Source: Bacteroidaceae bacterium (GTDB lineage: Bacteria; Bacteroidota; Bacteroidia; Bacteroidales; Bacteroidaceae). From it: DNA of 64,000 nt. The stretch spans positions 1 to 64,000 of the forward strand of contig JAKSLI010000007.1 of assembly GCA_024401305.1 (NCBI GenBank). Direction: 5' to 3'. The notes beneath the pieces are model-generated. The model ran no database searches and was not told where the DNA came from. It saw only the letters and a program-made list of their open reading frames with translations. Positions 49,319 through 58,838 of the stretch are shown here, piece by piece. Made by a program: the position numbers and the translations under genes. How positions within the stretch are numbered: the first letter of the stretch is position 1; each line of letters starts with the position of its first letter.

Positions 49319-49447
49319 ATATGCATTTGAGCGGGATGGTTATATCACAATTGAATAATATTAATATTGATTAGCCTGTGTCCCCATAATTTCATTCTGA
49401 TAATGAAATGCGTGAGAGCTACTGAAGTTCTTTTATGGAGGCTGTTC

Positions 49448-49480
49448 TCCCCCCTGTGGGGGAGTTAGAGGGGGTCCGTC
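49448..49480 (-). repeat. G/C-rich repeat forming stop codon of the acetylesterase gene
   Basis: CCCCCTGTGGGGGAGTTAGA; the TTA at 49465-49467 is the minus-strand TAA. Confidence 0.85.
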
Positions 49481-50901
49481 CTGAATGGGAACAATGGCAG
49501 TCCGGCTGCGTTCTTCACATTGCCAAGTTGGAAGTTCTTGAAGCAGTAGCGCACATACTTTGGTTCCTTTACTTCTGGACAAGTGATGATGATGCCCTTT
49601 GTCCAATAGTGGTAAGCATCTGCCTTGTGGAACACCTTGTCGGCACCGGCGAGTTCAAAGCCCTGAATGTCTTCGAAGCGTGATATTGCGCCGTAGTCGT
49701 TCTTGATGTTCACGAAGCAAGAGTCGCCGCTGAATTCCACTGTGCTGACCTCAGGACTTTCGCACATGAAACCTTCCTGACCGTAGTTCTTCACGAGAGC
49801 GTGGTAAGCAAGACGCTCGCCCACCTGACGCTTCTGTGTAGGGTGAATCTGCTTTGTCTCCCAAGGATATACGAGGTCGTTTGTGCCTACGAGTGCAGAG
49901 TTAGGAATGATGCTCTGTGCACGCTTCTGCTGTTCGCGAAGAAGGGCACCAGCAATGCCCTGCATATCGTCGTACCAGTAAGGGGCAATCTCTACGAAAT
50001 AGAATGGGATGTCGCCCTGGCCGAACTGCTCGCGCCACTGCTTGACGAGGAGAGCGAGGTTATCGGAATACTTGTTGCCCTGGTCGCCGACATTAGAGCA
50101 GCCCTGATAGAAGAGAATACCCTTCACAGTATAGTTGAGGATAGGGTTGAAAGTGCCGTTGCCCCAAAGGAGTGGATAGTGGTAGTCCCACTCGAATTTC
50201 TTTGTAACAGCTACCGAGTCGAGTTCCTCGTCTGGACAATACTTCTGGAGATTTTCCTTTGTGAGCCAACTTTCCACGCGAGTACCACCCTTGTTTGCCA
50301 TGACCAGGCCGATAGGTATGTCAAGCGCGTTGTTGAGCATACGGGCGAAGAAGTAACCGGTAGCACTGGCGCGGCGTACGCTTTCCATTGTTGTCACTTC
50401 CCATTTGCAGTCGGCATCGTTGAGAGGTTGCTGACTCATGACGCTTGGAATCTTGCAGAAGCGGATGCCTGGATGGTTCTTTGCATCGAGCACAACATCC
50501 TGATAATCCTCTACAGGACAGTTGCCGAAGCCCTGGACAGGCATTTCCATATTGCTTTGGCCTGCACATACCCACACCTCACCGGCGAGGATGTTGTTGA
50601 GAGTGATTCTTGTGCCAGTGTCATAGATGGTGATGGAGAGTGGAGTGTAGCTGGCTTCCGGCATCCTTACCTTAGCTTGCCATTTTCCGTCCTTGTCAGC
50701 ATGTGCTACAGTGACCTTCTTTCCCGTCCATGAGGTTGTAATGTTGACAGCCTTGTTAGGGTCATCCCATCCCCAAAGAGTAACATCGGTGTTCTGCTGA
50801 AGCACCATGTTGTCAGACAGCATGTGTGGCAGCCGCAATCCCTTCGCATTGATTGACATGCAAGCCATCAATGCAAACATTAAGAGAAAAAACTTTTTCA
50901 T
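49465..50901 (-). CDS. Sialate O-acetylesterase-like exported enzyme (SASA family)
   Basis: A 478-aa exported SGNH-type esterase. Signal peptide 1-19. The catalytic motif GQSNMEMP (Ser near 117) sits in the usual VWVCAGQSNME context; a GTNDL and a HPTQKR segment (near 320-345) supply the Asn and Asp/His region. The family removes acetyl groups from sialic acid or other sugars. The last three residues (D-P-L) and the TAA stop come from a G/C-rich repeat, so the original C-terminus has been replaced. Promoter: TTTG/TACTTTTG (51014-50983). Confidence 0.85.
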   Translation of the reverse strand: MKKFFLLMFALMACMSINAKGLRLPHMLSDNMVLQQNTDVTLWGWDDPNKAVNITTSWTGKKVTVAHADKDGKWQAKVRMPEASYTPLSITIYDTGTRITLNNILAGEVWVCAGQSNMEMPVQGFGNCPVEDYQDVVLDAKNHPGIRFCKIPSVMSQQPLNDADCKWEVTTMESVRRASATGYFFARMLNNALDIPIGLVMANKGGTRVESWLTKENLQKYCPDEELDSVAVTKKFEWDYHYPLLWGNGTFNPILNYTVKGILFYQGCSNVGDQGNKYSDNLALLVKQWREQFGQGDIPFYFVEIAPYWYDDMQGIAGALLREQQKRAQSIIPNSALVGTNDLVYPWETKQIHPTQKRQVGERLAYHALVKNYGQEGFMCESPEVSTVEFSGDSCFVNIKNDYGAISRFEDIQGFELAGADKVFHKADAYHYWTKGIIITCPEVKEPKYVRYCFKNFQLGNVKNAAGLPLFPFRTDPL

Positions 50902-50982
50902 TTGTCGTTTTGGGGGAGTTCCGAATGGTCCTAAACGACCAAACGACTAATTCCCCTGTTTCCCAATTTATAATTTCGGGCG

Positions 50983-51014
50983 CAAAAGTACTAAAAATTA
51001 ATGAATTGGACAAA
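50983..51014 (-). promoter_or_regulatory. Promoter of acetylesterase gene
   Basis: -33 TTTG (51014-51011), 20-bp spacer, -7 TACTTTTG (50990-50983), minus strand. Confidence 0.65.
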
Positions 51015-51031
51015 GAAAAAGTGTTGAAAAT

Positions 51032-51217
51032 AAAAAACCTCCCGCATTTCAATGATGCGAGAGGCGTTTTGATGAATCTAAAAAATAGTCGTTGTTGTTA
51101 AAATTATGTTGCCGTTACCACAATTTTAGTATTAAAAGTCACGCTTAGTTTCGTAAATTGTTTCAAACGAAATGCTGAGTGGCTTAGGGTTATAACATAA
51201 TTTTAAGGTTACTTTTT
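51032..51217 (-). ncRNA. Candidate small RNA, about 185 nt
   Basis: A minus-strand transcription unit with no open frame: -33 TTTG (51254-51251), 19-bp spacer, -7 TAACTTTG (51231-51224), and a terminator CCTCTCGCAT/ATGCGGGAGG with one mismatch, followed by TTTTTT (51064-51032). A 13-bp perfect stem (TTAAAATTATGTT at 51098-51110 with AACATAATTTTAA at 51194-51206) closes the RNA, and an internal TTTCGT/ACGAAA hairpin lies inside. Long rod with an open middle is reminiscent of 6S RNA, but I cannot confirm that. Confidence 0.65.
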
Positions 51218-51293
51218 GCACTGCAAAGTTACAACTATTTCTTTTACTTACAAAATTTATGTCAAGAAAACAGCGATAATACTTGATTTTTGC

Positions 51294-53135
51294 TTACATT
51301 TTCAAGATCTTTTTGCCGTTGATGATTATGATGCCCTTTGCAGCCTTGTCAATCTTTTGTCCGTAGATGTTGTAGATGGCATCACTTGACTTGTCTGCAT
51401 TGACATTGCTGATGGCATCAGTAGCAGCAGGTGCGGCGCACTTCTGTGCATTGATAACCTCGCCTGTTTTCGTGTCGATGATTATGGCAACAACATGGAG
51501 CTTGTCCTTGTTCTGGACGATAGGCTGACCAGCAGTGTTGACGAGTGCATCAACATCGAAAGTGAACGAATGAACATAGTCGGTGCCTTCGCTGATTTCC
51601 GTTGGCAGAGAACCTTCAATGCCCTTGCCTTCCTTTGCAGATACGCCTACTACAACATCGTTGAAGTGGAAGTTAGGGAGGATCTGCATCTCCTGTACGT
51701 ATGGCGCTTGGTTAGGGTCGGCTGCATATTCCTCGAGGGAAGAGAGAGCATTGCCTTGTGCCCAACGGCTGCCTGTGCCAAACATGTCGTCTTCTACGAG
51801 CATGTAAGCCAACTGGAACCCTGCATTGTGAACATTGCGGATGAAGCGCGAAGTGGCAGTGGCTGTGAGCGAAGTGCGTTCGCTGTCCCATTCTGCGCTA
51901 AGTTTGATCTCTGCAAGAGCGAGCTTGTTGCATTGCTCTGTCCAGTCCTTCTCGATGCCGAAGAGGCTCTTGTTCACCGTTCCGTAATAAGGGTGAAGGG
52001 CTATCTGGCGATCCATGTAAGCAGAAGGATAGTTGAACGGTTTGCTTGGGAAGCAGTGCTCCATCATTATCTCCATCGGGTCGCCGTTGTGATAAGCCAA
52101 ACCGATGAAGTCTTCTGGATGGCGTTCGCCCATCATGTTCATGCCAATGACACCCTGGATGCACCATACACACCATGAGCCAGTGTATTCCTCGAGCAAA
52201 GGCTTGCGCTGAGGAGCAGAGCTGATGGCATAGATTGCACCTGACGACAATAACTTCTCATAGGCATCATCGTTCACTTTGACGAGGCTTATTTCCACTG
52301 GATACTCGCCTACATCCTGAATTTCCGGCATATCCAGACGGACTGTAGTGCTGTTGCCGTAATTACCTCCTTTGAGTGGAGTGTCAAGAAGAGCGAAGTC
52401 CGTGTATTTTATGCTGCCCAGGACATAGCTGAATCGGATGACGTTAATGTCCTTCCAACCGTGGTTTTCCAGAGTGAAAGATACTTTAGGAGCAGTACCA
52501 ACCTTGCAATATACATCGCCAAAGTTGCTTCCTGATACGGAAAGTTCCGCTATATCGCCACCGGTGAGGATAAGTTGCAAAGGCATAACAAGACCCTCCT
52601 CATGACCTTTGTTTGTTACGGCGCGATTTGATTTTGATGCGTGGTACCAAAGGTTTCCGCAACCGCCGATGTTGGCAAACATCATAGGCTTTGCGTCGGC
52701 ATCGCTTGCAATCTCACTAATGTTGAACGATACGCCCGCATAGAGTTCTCCTTCGCCTGTTACGCGGAAAGGCTCAGCTAGGGTAGCTGTGAGCAAGTCG
52801 TAAGGCGTAGAGTCATCTGTACGAGTGATGGTAGCCTCTGCAGAAACGAGGTCTGGCGCAGCCTTTCCACTCTTGATGAACACGTCAGTGGCAAGCCAAA
52901 GCGAGCAACTATTCAAGCTTTTTGTGCCTTTGTTTATTGGTACTTGCAACTTCACTATGTCAGTGCCTTTGAGCGATTGTGCAGGAACCTCGATAGCGCA
53001 GTTGTAATTCTCTGCTTGCTCGCCGCCGTATGCTTCAAGGTTTTCCATATCGCATGGAGAATAAGGCAGCTGCGTCTGGGCAGAGACCGTCAGAGTAAGG
53101 AAGAGAAGTATGAAAGGAAAAAAATGTTTTTTCAT
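51294..53135 (-). CDS. Omp28-related outer-membrane protein with C-terminal sorting region
   Basis: A 613-aa exported protein. Signal peptide 1-19. The central region is Omp28-like, with a thioredoxin-like EEYTGSWCVWCIQGVIGM motif (CxxC near 325-328; here CVWC) and an AYHNGDPMEI loop. The C-terminus (about 585-613: IYNIYGQKIDKAAKGIII and a final NGKKILKM) matches the type IX-like sorting pattern seen in the next two proteins. It is probably surface-exposed or secreted. Confidence 0.8.
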   Translation of the reverse strand: MKKHFFPFILLFLTLTVSAQTQLPYSPCDMENLEAYGGEQAENYNCAIEVPAQSLKGTDIVKLQVPINKGTKSLNSCSLWLATDVFIKSGKAAPDLVSAEATITRTDDSTPYDLLTATLAEPFRVTGEGELYAGVSFNISEIASDADAKPMMFANIGGCGNLWYHASKSNRAVTNKGHEEGLVMPLQLILTGGDIAELSVSGSNFGDVYCKVGTAPKVSFTLENHGWKDINVIRFSYVLGSIKYTDFALLDTPLKGGNYGNSTTVRLDMPEIQDVGEYPVEISLVKVNDDAYEKLLSSGAIYAISSAPQRKPLLEEYTGSWCVWCIQGVIGMNMMGERHPEDFIGLAYHNGDPMEIMMEHCFPSKPFNYPSAYMDRQIALHPYYGTVNKSLFGIEKDWTEQCNKLALAEIKLSAEWDSERTSLTATATSRFIRNVHNAGFQLAYMLVEDDMFGTGSRWAQGNALSSLEEYAADPNQAPYVQEMQILPNFHFNDVVVGVSAKEGKGIEGSLPTEISEGTDYVHSFTFDVDALVNTAGQPIVQNKDKLHVVAIIIDTKTGEVINAQKCAAPAATDAISNVNADKSSDAIYNIYGQKIDKAAKGIIIINGKKILKM

Positions 53136-53151
53136 AATTTCATTTAGTCAG

Positions 53152-53185
53152 TAGGGCGAAGATCCTTGTAAATCTTCGCCCTACA
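53152..53185. terminator. Hairpin downstream of the 1840-aa gene
   Basis: GTAGGGCGAAGAT/ATCTTCGCCCTAC 13-bp stem with an 8-nt loop, followed by ATTATTT on the plus strand; on the minus strand no T-run. It may be a dispersed hairpin or terminator. Confidence 0.55.
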
Positions 53186-53204
53186 TTATTTAGGTTTCAT
53201 AAGT

Positions 53205-53275
53205 TCCAGAGGTTTCAGAGATTTCAAAGGTCAAGTGAAACAATTGAAACTTCTGAAACAATTGAAACTTTATGC
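53205..53275. repeat. 9-nt array with inverted arms
   Basis: GTTCCAGAG, GTTTCAGAG, ATTTCAAAG units, then TGAAACAAT, TGAAACTTC, TGAAACAAT, TGAAACTTT. It lies right after the stop of the 1840-aa gene. Confidence 0.75.
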
Positions 53276-53277
53276 TA

Positions 53278-56200
53278 TTACTTCTTAATAACCTTCACGC
53301 CATTCTTGATCATGATGCCGCGGAATGTGCTTCCGTCAACCTTCTGACCACGAACGTTGTAAACATTACCGTTAGCCTTGTTTGCAGCAGCACCCTTGAT
53401 GCCAGTAGCCTCTGTAAACTCAGCCTTGATAACCTCGCCGTCATTACCCTTTGTGAGTTCGAAGATAGTGATGCAGTAAGTTACACCTTCCTCAACAGCG
53501 AATGTGTGATCGGCAGTGTAAGCTGTCCAGTCAGTTACCTTCTTGATCTCACCTGTATAAGCAGGACCGCCAGTGTTTACGAATGGGTCGTACCAACCGC
53601 CTTCACCAACATAGATGTCTTCATTGCTGTTAGAGATAGTGAGCTCACCATCCTTCTCTGCAGTGTAAGTGTAGTATGTTGCAGAACCAGGAACCTTTCC
53701 ATCAACACCCCAAGTCCATGTTGGAGTCTCGTTGAGGTTGATAGGGTTAGTCATAGTACCAACCTTCTCAGTTGTGTCAGCCTCAGAGAGGGCAACAGTG
53801 AATGTACCTACGCCCTGGCACATGATGTAATACTTCACGCCAGCCTTAGCGTTCCAGTAAGAAGAGATGATGAAATTACCGAAGCCTACGCCGAAGTCGT
53901 CTTCGCCACCTTCGTTGCCGATGCCATCGCCTACAGGGAGCATTTCTGTAGTAAGGTCGTCCTCACCGAGAATTACTGCGTCTGCAAAATCGTTGCCCTG
54001 ATCGTCGAACATGAAGTTGCCAGTAGAAACACCGAAGCCACCGCCAGGGTTAGTGCCAGGAGTTGTAGTGAGAGTGATCTTCACGTCTTCAGCAGACTCG
54101 AATGTGTAGTAGTTGAACTGACCGCCAGTAACGTCAGCGTTCATACCATAAGTCTTGCCGTCCTCAAGAGCGATAGGCTCTGCGTATGTACCGCAAGGAA
54201 TCTCCTCTTCGTAAGTGAATGTGTAAGTTGTGATTTCGCCATCACGAACCAATTCGTCATCACCTTCCTTAACCTCTGCAACCAATACTTCAATTTCAGT
54301 ACCTGGCTCAAGTTCCTCAAGACCGATGTACTCGAGGTAGTCCTCCATTACATTGAAAGTAGTAGCACCTGAAACAGTGATGTTCATGCCACTTGCTAGG
54401 AGATCGAAGAGGGTCTCAGAATCAGTGATGCCCATTTCCTGTGCGTAAAGTTCCTTTACTTCAGGAATAAGAATAGCGTAGCTATATACATTGTCGTTAG
54501 AAGGAGTGATTGTTACATCAAGACCTTCGTTAGAAATCTCGAATGTAGTAGGCTCCTTAACTGGCTCTGGAGTAGGAACGTAGATGTAAACGAATGCCTG
54601 CTTCTCGCCGTCTTCAGTTGTAACAACAACGGCAGCCTTGCCCTCACCAACAGCAGTTACGAGACCTTCTTCGAATGTGATGACCTCAGTATCCTGCATT
54701 ACTTCCCAAGAAACGTTCTGGTTTGTAGCGTTCTCTGGGTTGATTACAGCTGTAAGCTGGAGAGTCTCACCCTGCTTGAGAGTGTAAGTAGCGTTGTCAA
54801 GTACAGTGTTGTCTGGATCAACGATAGAAACGCTTTCTACTGGAACAACCTCGTCAATGCTCTCAGAAGTGATGATGAGAGAAGTGATGAAGAGGTTTGT
54901 AGAAACATCCTGGCGAGTCAAGTTGATAGACTTAGCGCCAGCCATTTCCTCAGTTACTACGAGTTCGATAGTTTCAGGAGCACCTGTTGGGTTCTCACCA
55001 GCTGCGTTGAGGTTAGGGAATTCAGGATCTGCACCGATAACAGCAGAAGCGCCATTGCTGAATACGAGAGCAGCAGAAGCCTTCTTGCCCATAGCGTCCT
55101 TGTTGCGGTAAGCTGTCATTGCGATAACGTCGCCAGCCTTGAGAGCCTGAGTTGGAGTAACCTTCATGTAAGTACCGTTAGTAGTACCGTCACCGAGGTT
55201 GCCCTTCTTACCGTTAAGACAGATAGTCTTGTAATTTACACCGAGTGCTGCATTTGCGTAGTTGAGGCGATCGTTCTTGTCACCACCGAGACACTCGATA
55301 GTACCAGCCTCTGCAACATAGTCGTCAGCACCAGTTACATTAGCCCACTTGAAGATAGCTGTTCCTTCTTCCTCAGGAGTAGTTTCCTCCAATGAAGCGA
55401 GAGCAGCATTAACTACAATCTTCTTGTCGTTGTTGAGAAGAAGTGCTACAACGCGGAAGTTCTGTGGGTTCTGACCCTCGAACTGGTTGATAGGAAGCTC
55501 AAGTTCGTAAGTGTAGTCAGTGCCAGCAGCGATAGTAGAAGGGATACTCTTAGAGATACCAGTAACATCTGTAGAAGCAACAACCATGTTGTTTACGGCG
55601 ATGTCCTTTGAAGAGTAAGGACTTTCGCGCCAGAACGCCATGTCGTCATCTGGATATTGTGTCTTGTAATAAGTGATGTAGTTAGAGAAGTCCTGCTTGA
55701 TGCTGTCGGCGATTACCATGAAGCCGAAACGATAAGAAGCGTCAGAGAAGTCGCCAGTGAAGTTAGCCTTAGCAGAAATCTTCACTGTAGTCTTAGCATC
55801 GTCAGCCCAAGAAGCCTGTGCACTTACAGAACCTTCTGTTACTGCATCGAGAGTTGGCTCTACGAGAGTGTTTGCAGTGAAGTGGTAAGGAGCTGCTGTT
55901 GAGTTGCCGAAGTAAGGGTCAGTCTTGAACTCGCGGTTGATTTCAGCTGTAGGGTAGCTTGTGAAACGGAGAGAACCGTCAGCATACTGCTGGTAAGCCT
56001 TGTACTCTGGAGTTACGAGTGGGCTGTCGTAAGACTGAACAACAACAGGGATAACCTTGTCGCCCATAGTCTTTGCGAGCTGCTCAGCACCAACGAGACC
56101 GCGCGCAGAGTATGGCTTAGAAGGACCAACATAGATTTCAGCAACGGCAGTGCGTGGAGCGCTTTCAGCGAGTACAGTGATGTTTACAGAAGCCTTTGTC

Positions 56201-58800
56201 TTCTTTACAGAGACGTTCTCGTTAGCTTCGCCGTTAACCTTTGTAATCTGAATTACTGATTCCTGTGTGCCGAGTTGTGTAGGAGCACCGAGTTCAATCT
56301 CGAATGTCTTCTGCTCGCCGAACATCTGACCAAATGGAGTTTCGAGGTCAATGTGACCGTCGTGAGAAGATCCGTCAAGAGTGTAAGTATAGTCAAGGCT
56401 TGAAATGCCTGCTGTACCCTGGCTTGTAACTGTAGCGTTAACCTTTATAGTAGAGCCCTTGAGAGCAACGATGTCGTCAATGTCGTCAGCGATGCTTGCA
56501 ACATTTGTCTTGAGGTCGCCGCCGCTGATGAGAATCTGTGAAGTAGAGCAACCTGTAGCTGACTTATCAGAGAATGTTGTCTCGTCTGGCTGCTTGAGGT
56601 AGAAGCCTCCGGCAACAACCTTGCTACCGCGAACGATTGGAGTATAGTCGTAGTCAGAGTACCAAGAAGCGAGTGTGAAGCTGTAACCAACGTATGCGCC
56701 TTCCTCAGGAAGTGCCACTGGTGCGTCGAACATAGCCTCAGACCAACCTGAGCTTGCAGGGTTCTCAACTACCTTCTCTGCGATGTTCTCGCCGTCAAGA
56801 GTCTTGCGCACCCAAATCTTTACGTCCTTAGCGTTAGAATAGAGACGAGTCTGCATTCTCTCGCCTGCGATGTTCACGCCCTTGAGGTCGCCATCGCCAG
56901 CAACGAACATTGCTACCTCGTAAGTACCGAGTTTGTAGTTACCTGTGAGCGATGTCTGCTGGTTTGAATAGTTACCCCACCACATTGATGGAGCAGGAGC
57001 AACATATTCAGTGATAGATGTTGGATAGAACTGAGGGTCGTAGCTGATAGAAACGAAACCTTCAACATCGTAAGTCTTCTCTGGATCGAGAGAAGCCATG
57101 TCAACAGTGAACTGGTTGTAGCAAGAAACTGTACCAGTTTCGTCTGTCATTTCGAATGTCTTGGCAACAGGTGCTGTGAGCTTAACATTTGAGAGCTTCA
57201 CATACTTGTTTACATTGGCAGCTGTGATGTCTGCTACAGTAGCCTCAACAGGCTCGACTGCAGTGCCAGCCTTGAGTTCGCCTACGCCATCGAGGTAAGC
57301 CATCTCTGGGAGCATGTTGAATTCAGCATACTTACCGAAGAAGCCACCAGGGATAACATCACCGTTATTGATGGTTGTTTCTGTGTATTTGTTGTTAGTA
57401 TCAAAGAGGAGAGCATAGCCGCTATTGTCCTTTACATAGAGGTACTTGCGGTTATGGTAGATAGCAGTAACATCGTTTGCAACGCTAACGAGAGTATTCT
57501 TGTCGAAGCCTTCCTTGCTGCCGAGAGCATTGAACTCTGCGAGGTTAGCAAGGCCAAGACCGAATGTAAGAGTAGCTGCGTCAGAAACTTCGCTGCTTTC
57601 GCCGCCCTTGAATGCGATAGCCTTGACTGTAGCGTTCTCGCTTACAGTGAATGGCTCTGCATAGAGTGTTGATGCGTCTGTAGGAGTAGTGCCGTCGAGA
57701 GTATAATGGATGTCAGCGCCTTCTGTTTCGCAGTTGATAGTAACTGTAACAGGAGCGAAATGAGTAGTAGCATCGCTGCTGAGAGTGATAACTGGCTTTG
57801 CTACGCTAGCAGCAGCCTTCTCGTAAGTCACCTTGATAGACTTTACATAGAGAGCCTTTGCATTTTCTGGAGTCTGAGTCCATGTGAGAACAACATTGCC
57901 GCCAGCAGCATCGCCCTCAAATACATAGTCTGCAGCAGAAGTAGTAAGAGTCTGTGTGCCGAAAGACTTGTCGCCTACAGCAACGCTGAGCACAGCATCG
58001 CTACCAGTAGCTGTTGAAGAGTTTACTTCAACCTTTGTAATCTTTACTGCTTTTGCGAAAGCATCTGTAGAGATGTTGACGGTAGTGTAAGGGTTGTTTG
58101 CAGAACCAAACTGCTGTCCCTTGGAAGAATTGCGTGCGAAGTACTGTTGAGTAGCACCTTCCTTAAGCTCAGCAGAAAGAGTCCAATCTACACCATTGAT
58201 AGCTTTAGTACCCTGAACATTCCATACAGCCTCAACTGTACCGAATGCGCCTGAGTCATAAACGGTAGTCTCTGACTGCTGTTCGCCACCGTTAGCAGCG
58301 TCCTCGTACTCTACTGTGATAGTCTTCACATAGAGAGCACGCTCAGTAGTCTGAGCCCAAGAAACCACAACATCGCCGCTTGCAGAACCTGTGAACTCAT
58401 AGTCTGTAGGATCTGTTGTGAGAGTCTTTGTGCCAAAGCTCTTACCGCCTACGCTTACAGTACAAGTAGCCTCAGCAGAATTGCCGGTAGAACTGTTTAC
58501 TGTAACCTTTGTCACGGTCTTTCCGGCGAAGCTGCCAGAGGTAAGTGAGAACTCGGAACATGGATTTGATGTGCTTCCGAACTGTAAAGCCTTAGTTGCA
58601 CTCCAACCGAAGAATGCACCTAAGGTGTCGAAAGCTTTCCACGTGCCGTTGTTTGTCCACGAAACGTCCCCATCATAGGTGCATGTCTGCCCCTTCTGGG
58701 TGAAGTCCGTTCGGGTGAATGTTGTGGTATGGGATGCCGCACCAACAACATTGCAGAAAGCCATTAAGGCTAAAACTGCAGTGAATAGTTTTTTAATCAT
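53278..58800 (-). CDS. Giant multidomain secreted protein (1840 aa)
   Basis: Signal peptide 1-21. Two tandem copies of a ~155-residue beta domain follow (about 25-172 and 180-335; each has KVTVNSSTG / KVEVNSSTA and ALYVKTI / ALYVKSI). Next come a chitobiase C-terminal-like domain (about 338-412, HYTLDGTTPTDASTLY), a DUF5689/OB-like domain (about 415-610), Omp28/adhesin-like beta domains, a BIG2 Ig-like domain (about 1320-1410, LKQGETLQLTAVINPENAT), further beta domains, and a C-terminal sorting region (VYNVRGQKVDGSTFRGIMI). Probably a surface adhesin or polysaccharide-binding scaffold; the substrate is unknown. It follows the 963-aa gene by 38 bp and likely shares its transcript. Confidence 0.8.
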   Translation of the reverse strand: MIKKLFTAVLALMAFCNVVGAASHTTTFTRTDFTQKGQTCTYDGDVSWTNNGTWKAFDTLGAFFGWSATKALQFGSTSNPCSEFSLTSGSFAGKTVTKVTVNSSTGNSAEATCTVSVGGKSFGTKTLTTDPTDYEFTGSASGDVVVSWAQTTERALYVKTITVEYEDAANGGEQQSETTVYDSGAFGTVEAVWNVQGTKAINGVDWTLSAELKEGATQQYFARNSSKGQQFGSANNPYTTVNISTDAFAKAVKITKVEVNSSTATGSDAVLSVAVGDKSFGTQTLTTSAADYVFEGDAAGGNVVLTWTQTPENAKALYVKSIKVTYEKAAASVAKPVITLSSDATTHFAPVTVTINCETEGADIHYTLDGTTPTDASTLYAEPFTVSENATVKAIAFKGGESSEVSDAATLTFGLGLANLAEFNALGSKEGFDKNTLVSVANDVTAIYHNRKYLYVKDNSGYALLFDTNNKYTETTINNGDVIPGGFFGKYAEFNMLPEMAYLDGVGELKAGTAVEPVEATVADITAANVNKYVKLSNVKLTAPVAKTFEMTDETGTVSCYNQFTVDMASLDPEKTYDVEGFVSISYDPQFYPTSITEYVAPAPSMWWGNYSNQQTSLTGNYKLGTYEVAMFVAGDGDLKGVNIAGERMQTRLYSNAKDVKIWVRKTLDGENIAEKVVENPASSGWSEAMFDAPVALPEEGAYVGYSFTLASWYSDYDYTPIVRGSKVVAGGFYLKQPDETTFSDKSATGCSTSQILISGGDLKTNVASIADDIDDIVALKGSTIKVNATVTSQGTAGISSLDYTYTLDGSSHDGHIDLETPFGQMFGEQKTFEIELGAPTQLGTQESVIQITKVNGEANENVSVKKTKASVNITVLAESAPRTAVAEIYVGPSKPYSARGLVGAEQLAKTMGDKVIPVVVQSYDSPLVTPEYKAYQQYADGSLRFTSYPTAEINREFKTDPYFGNSTAAPYHFTANTLVEPTLDAVTEGSVSAQASWADDAKTTVKISAKANFTGDFSDASYRFGFMVIADSIKQDFSNYITYYKTQYPDDDMAFWRESPYSSKDIAVNNMVVASTDVTGISKSIPSTIAAGTDYTYELELPINQFEGQNPQNFRVVALLLNNDKKIVVNAALASLEETTPEEEGTAIFKWANVTGADDYVAEAGTIECLGGDKNDRLNYANAALGVNYKTICLNGKKGNLGDGTTNGTYMKVTPTQALKAGDVIAMTAYRNKDAMGKKASAALVFSNGASAVIGADPEFPNLNAAGENPTGAPETIELVVTEEMAGAKSINLTRQDVSTNLFITSLIITSESIDEVVPVESVSIVDPDNTVLDNATYTLKQGETLQLTAVINPENATNQNVSWEVMQDTEVITFEEGLVTAVGEGKAAVVVTTEDGEKQAFVYIYVPTPEPVKEPTTFEISNEGLDVTITPSNDNVYSYAILIPEVKELYAQEMGITDSETLFDLLASGMNITVSGATTFNVMEDYLEYIGLEELEPGTEIEVLVAEVKEGDDELVRDGEITTYTFTYEEEIPCGTYAEPIALEDGKTYGMNADVTGGQFNYYTFESAEDVKITLTTTPGTNPGGGFGVSTGNFMFDDQGNDFADAVILGEDDLTTEMLPVGDGIGNEGGEDDFGVGFGNFIISSYWNAKAGVKYYIMCQGVGTFTVALSEADTTEKVGTMTNPINLNETPTWTWGVDGKVPGSATYYTYTAEKDGELTISNSNEDIYVGEGGWYDPFVNTGGPAYTGEIKKVTDWTAYTADHTFAVEEGVTYCITIFELTKGNDGEVIKAEFTEATGIKGAAANKANGNVYNVRGQKVDGSTFRGIMIKNGVKVIKK

Positions 58801-58838
58801 TGTTAATTATTATTAGAGAAAAATGTTTTTTGCAATTA

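Noticed and set aside
49276-49326. N-terminal extension of Ffh
   Set aside because: The extra codons are a G/C-rich repeat; Ffh proteins start at the MFENLSDRL position.
49801-50733. 310-codon plus-strand frame opposite the acetylesterase
   Set aside because: Antisense shadow of a clear SASA-family gene.
51032-51217. Firm assignment as 6S RNA
   Set aside because: Size and rod shape fit, but conserved bubble positions could not be verified by eye.
53272-54372. 366-codon plus-strand open frame opposite the 1840-aa gene
   Set aside because: Antisense shadow; the minus-strand frame has signal peptide, domains and sorting region.
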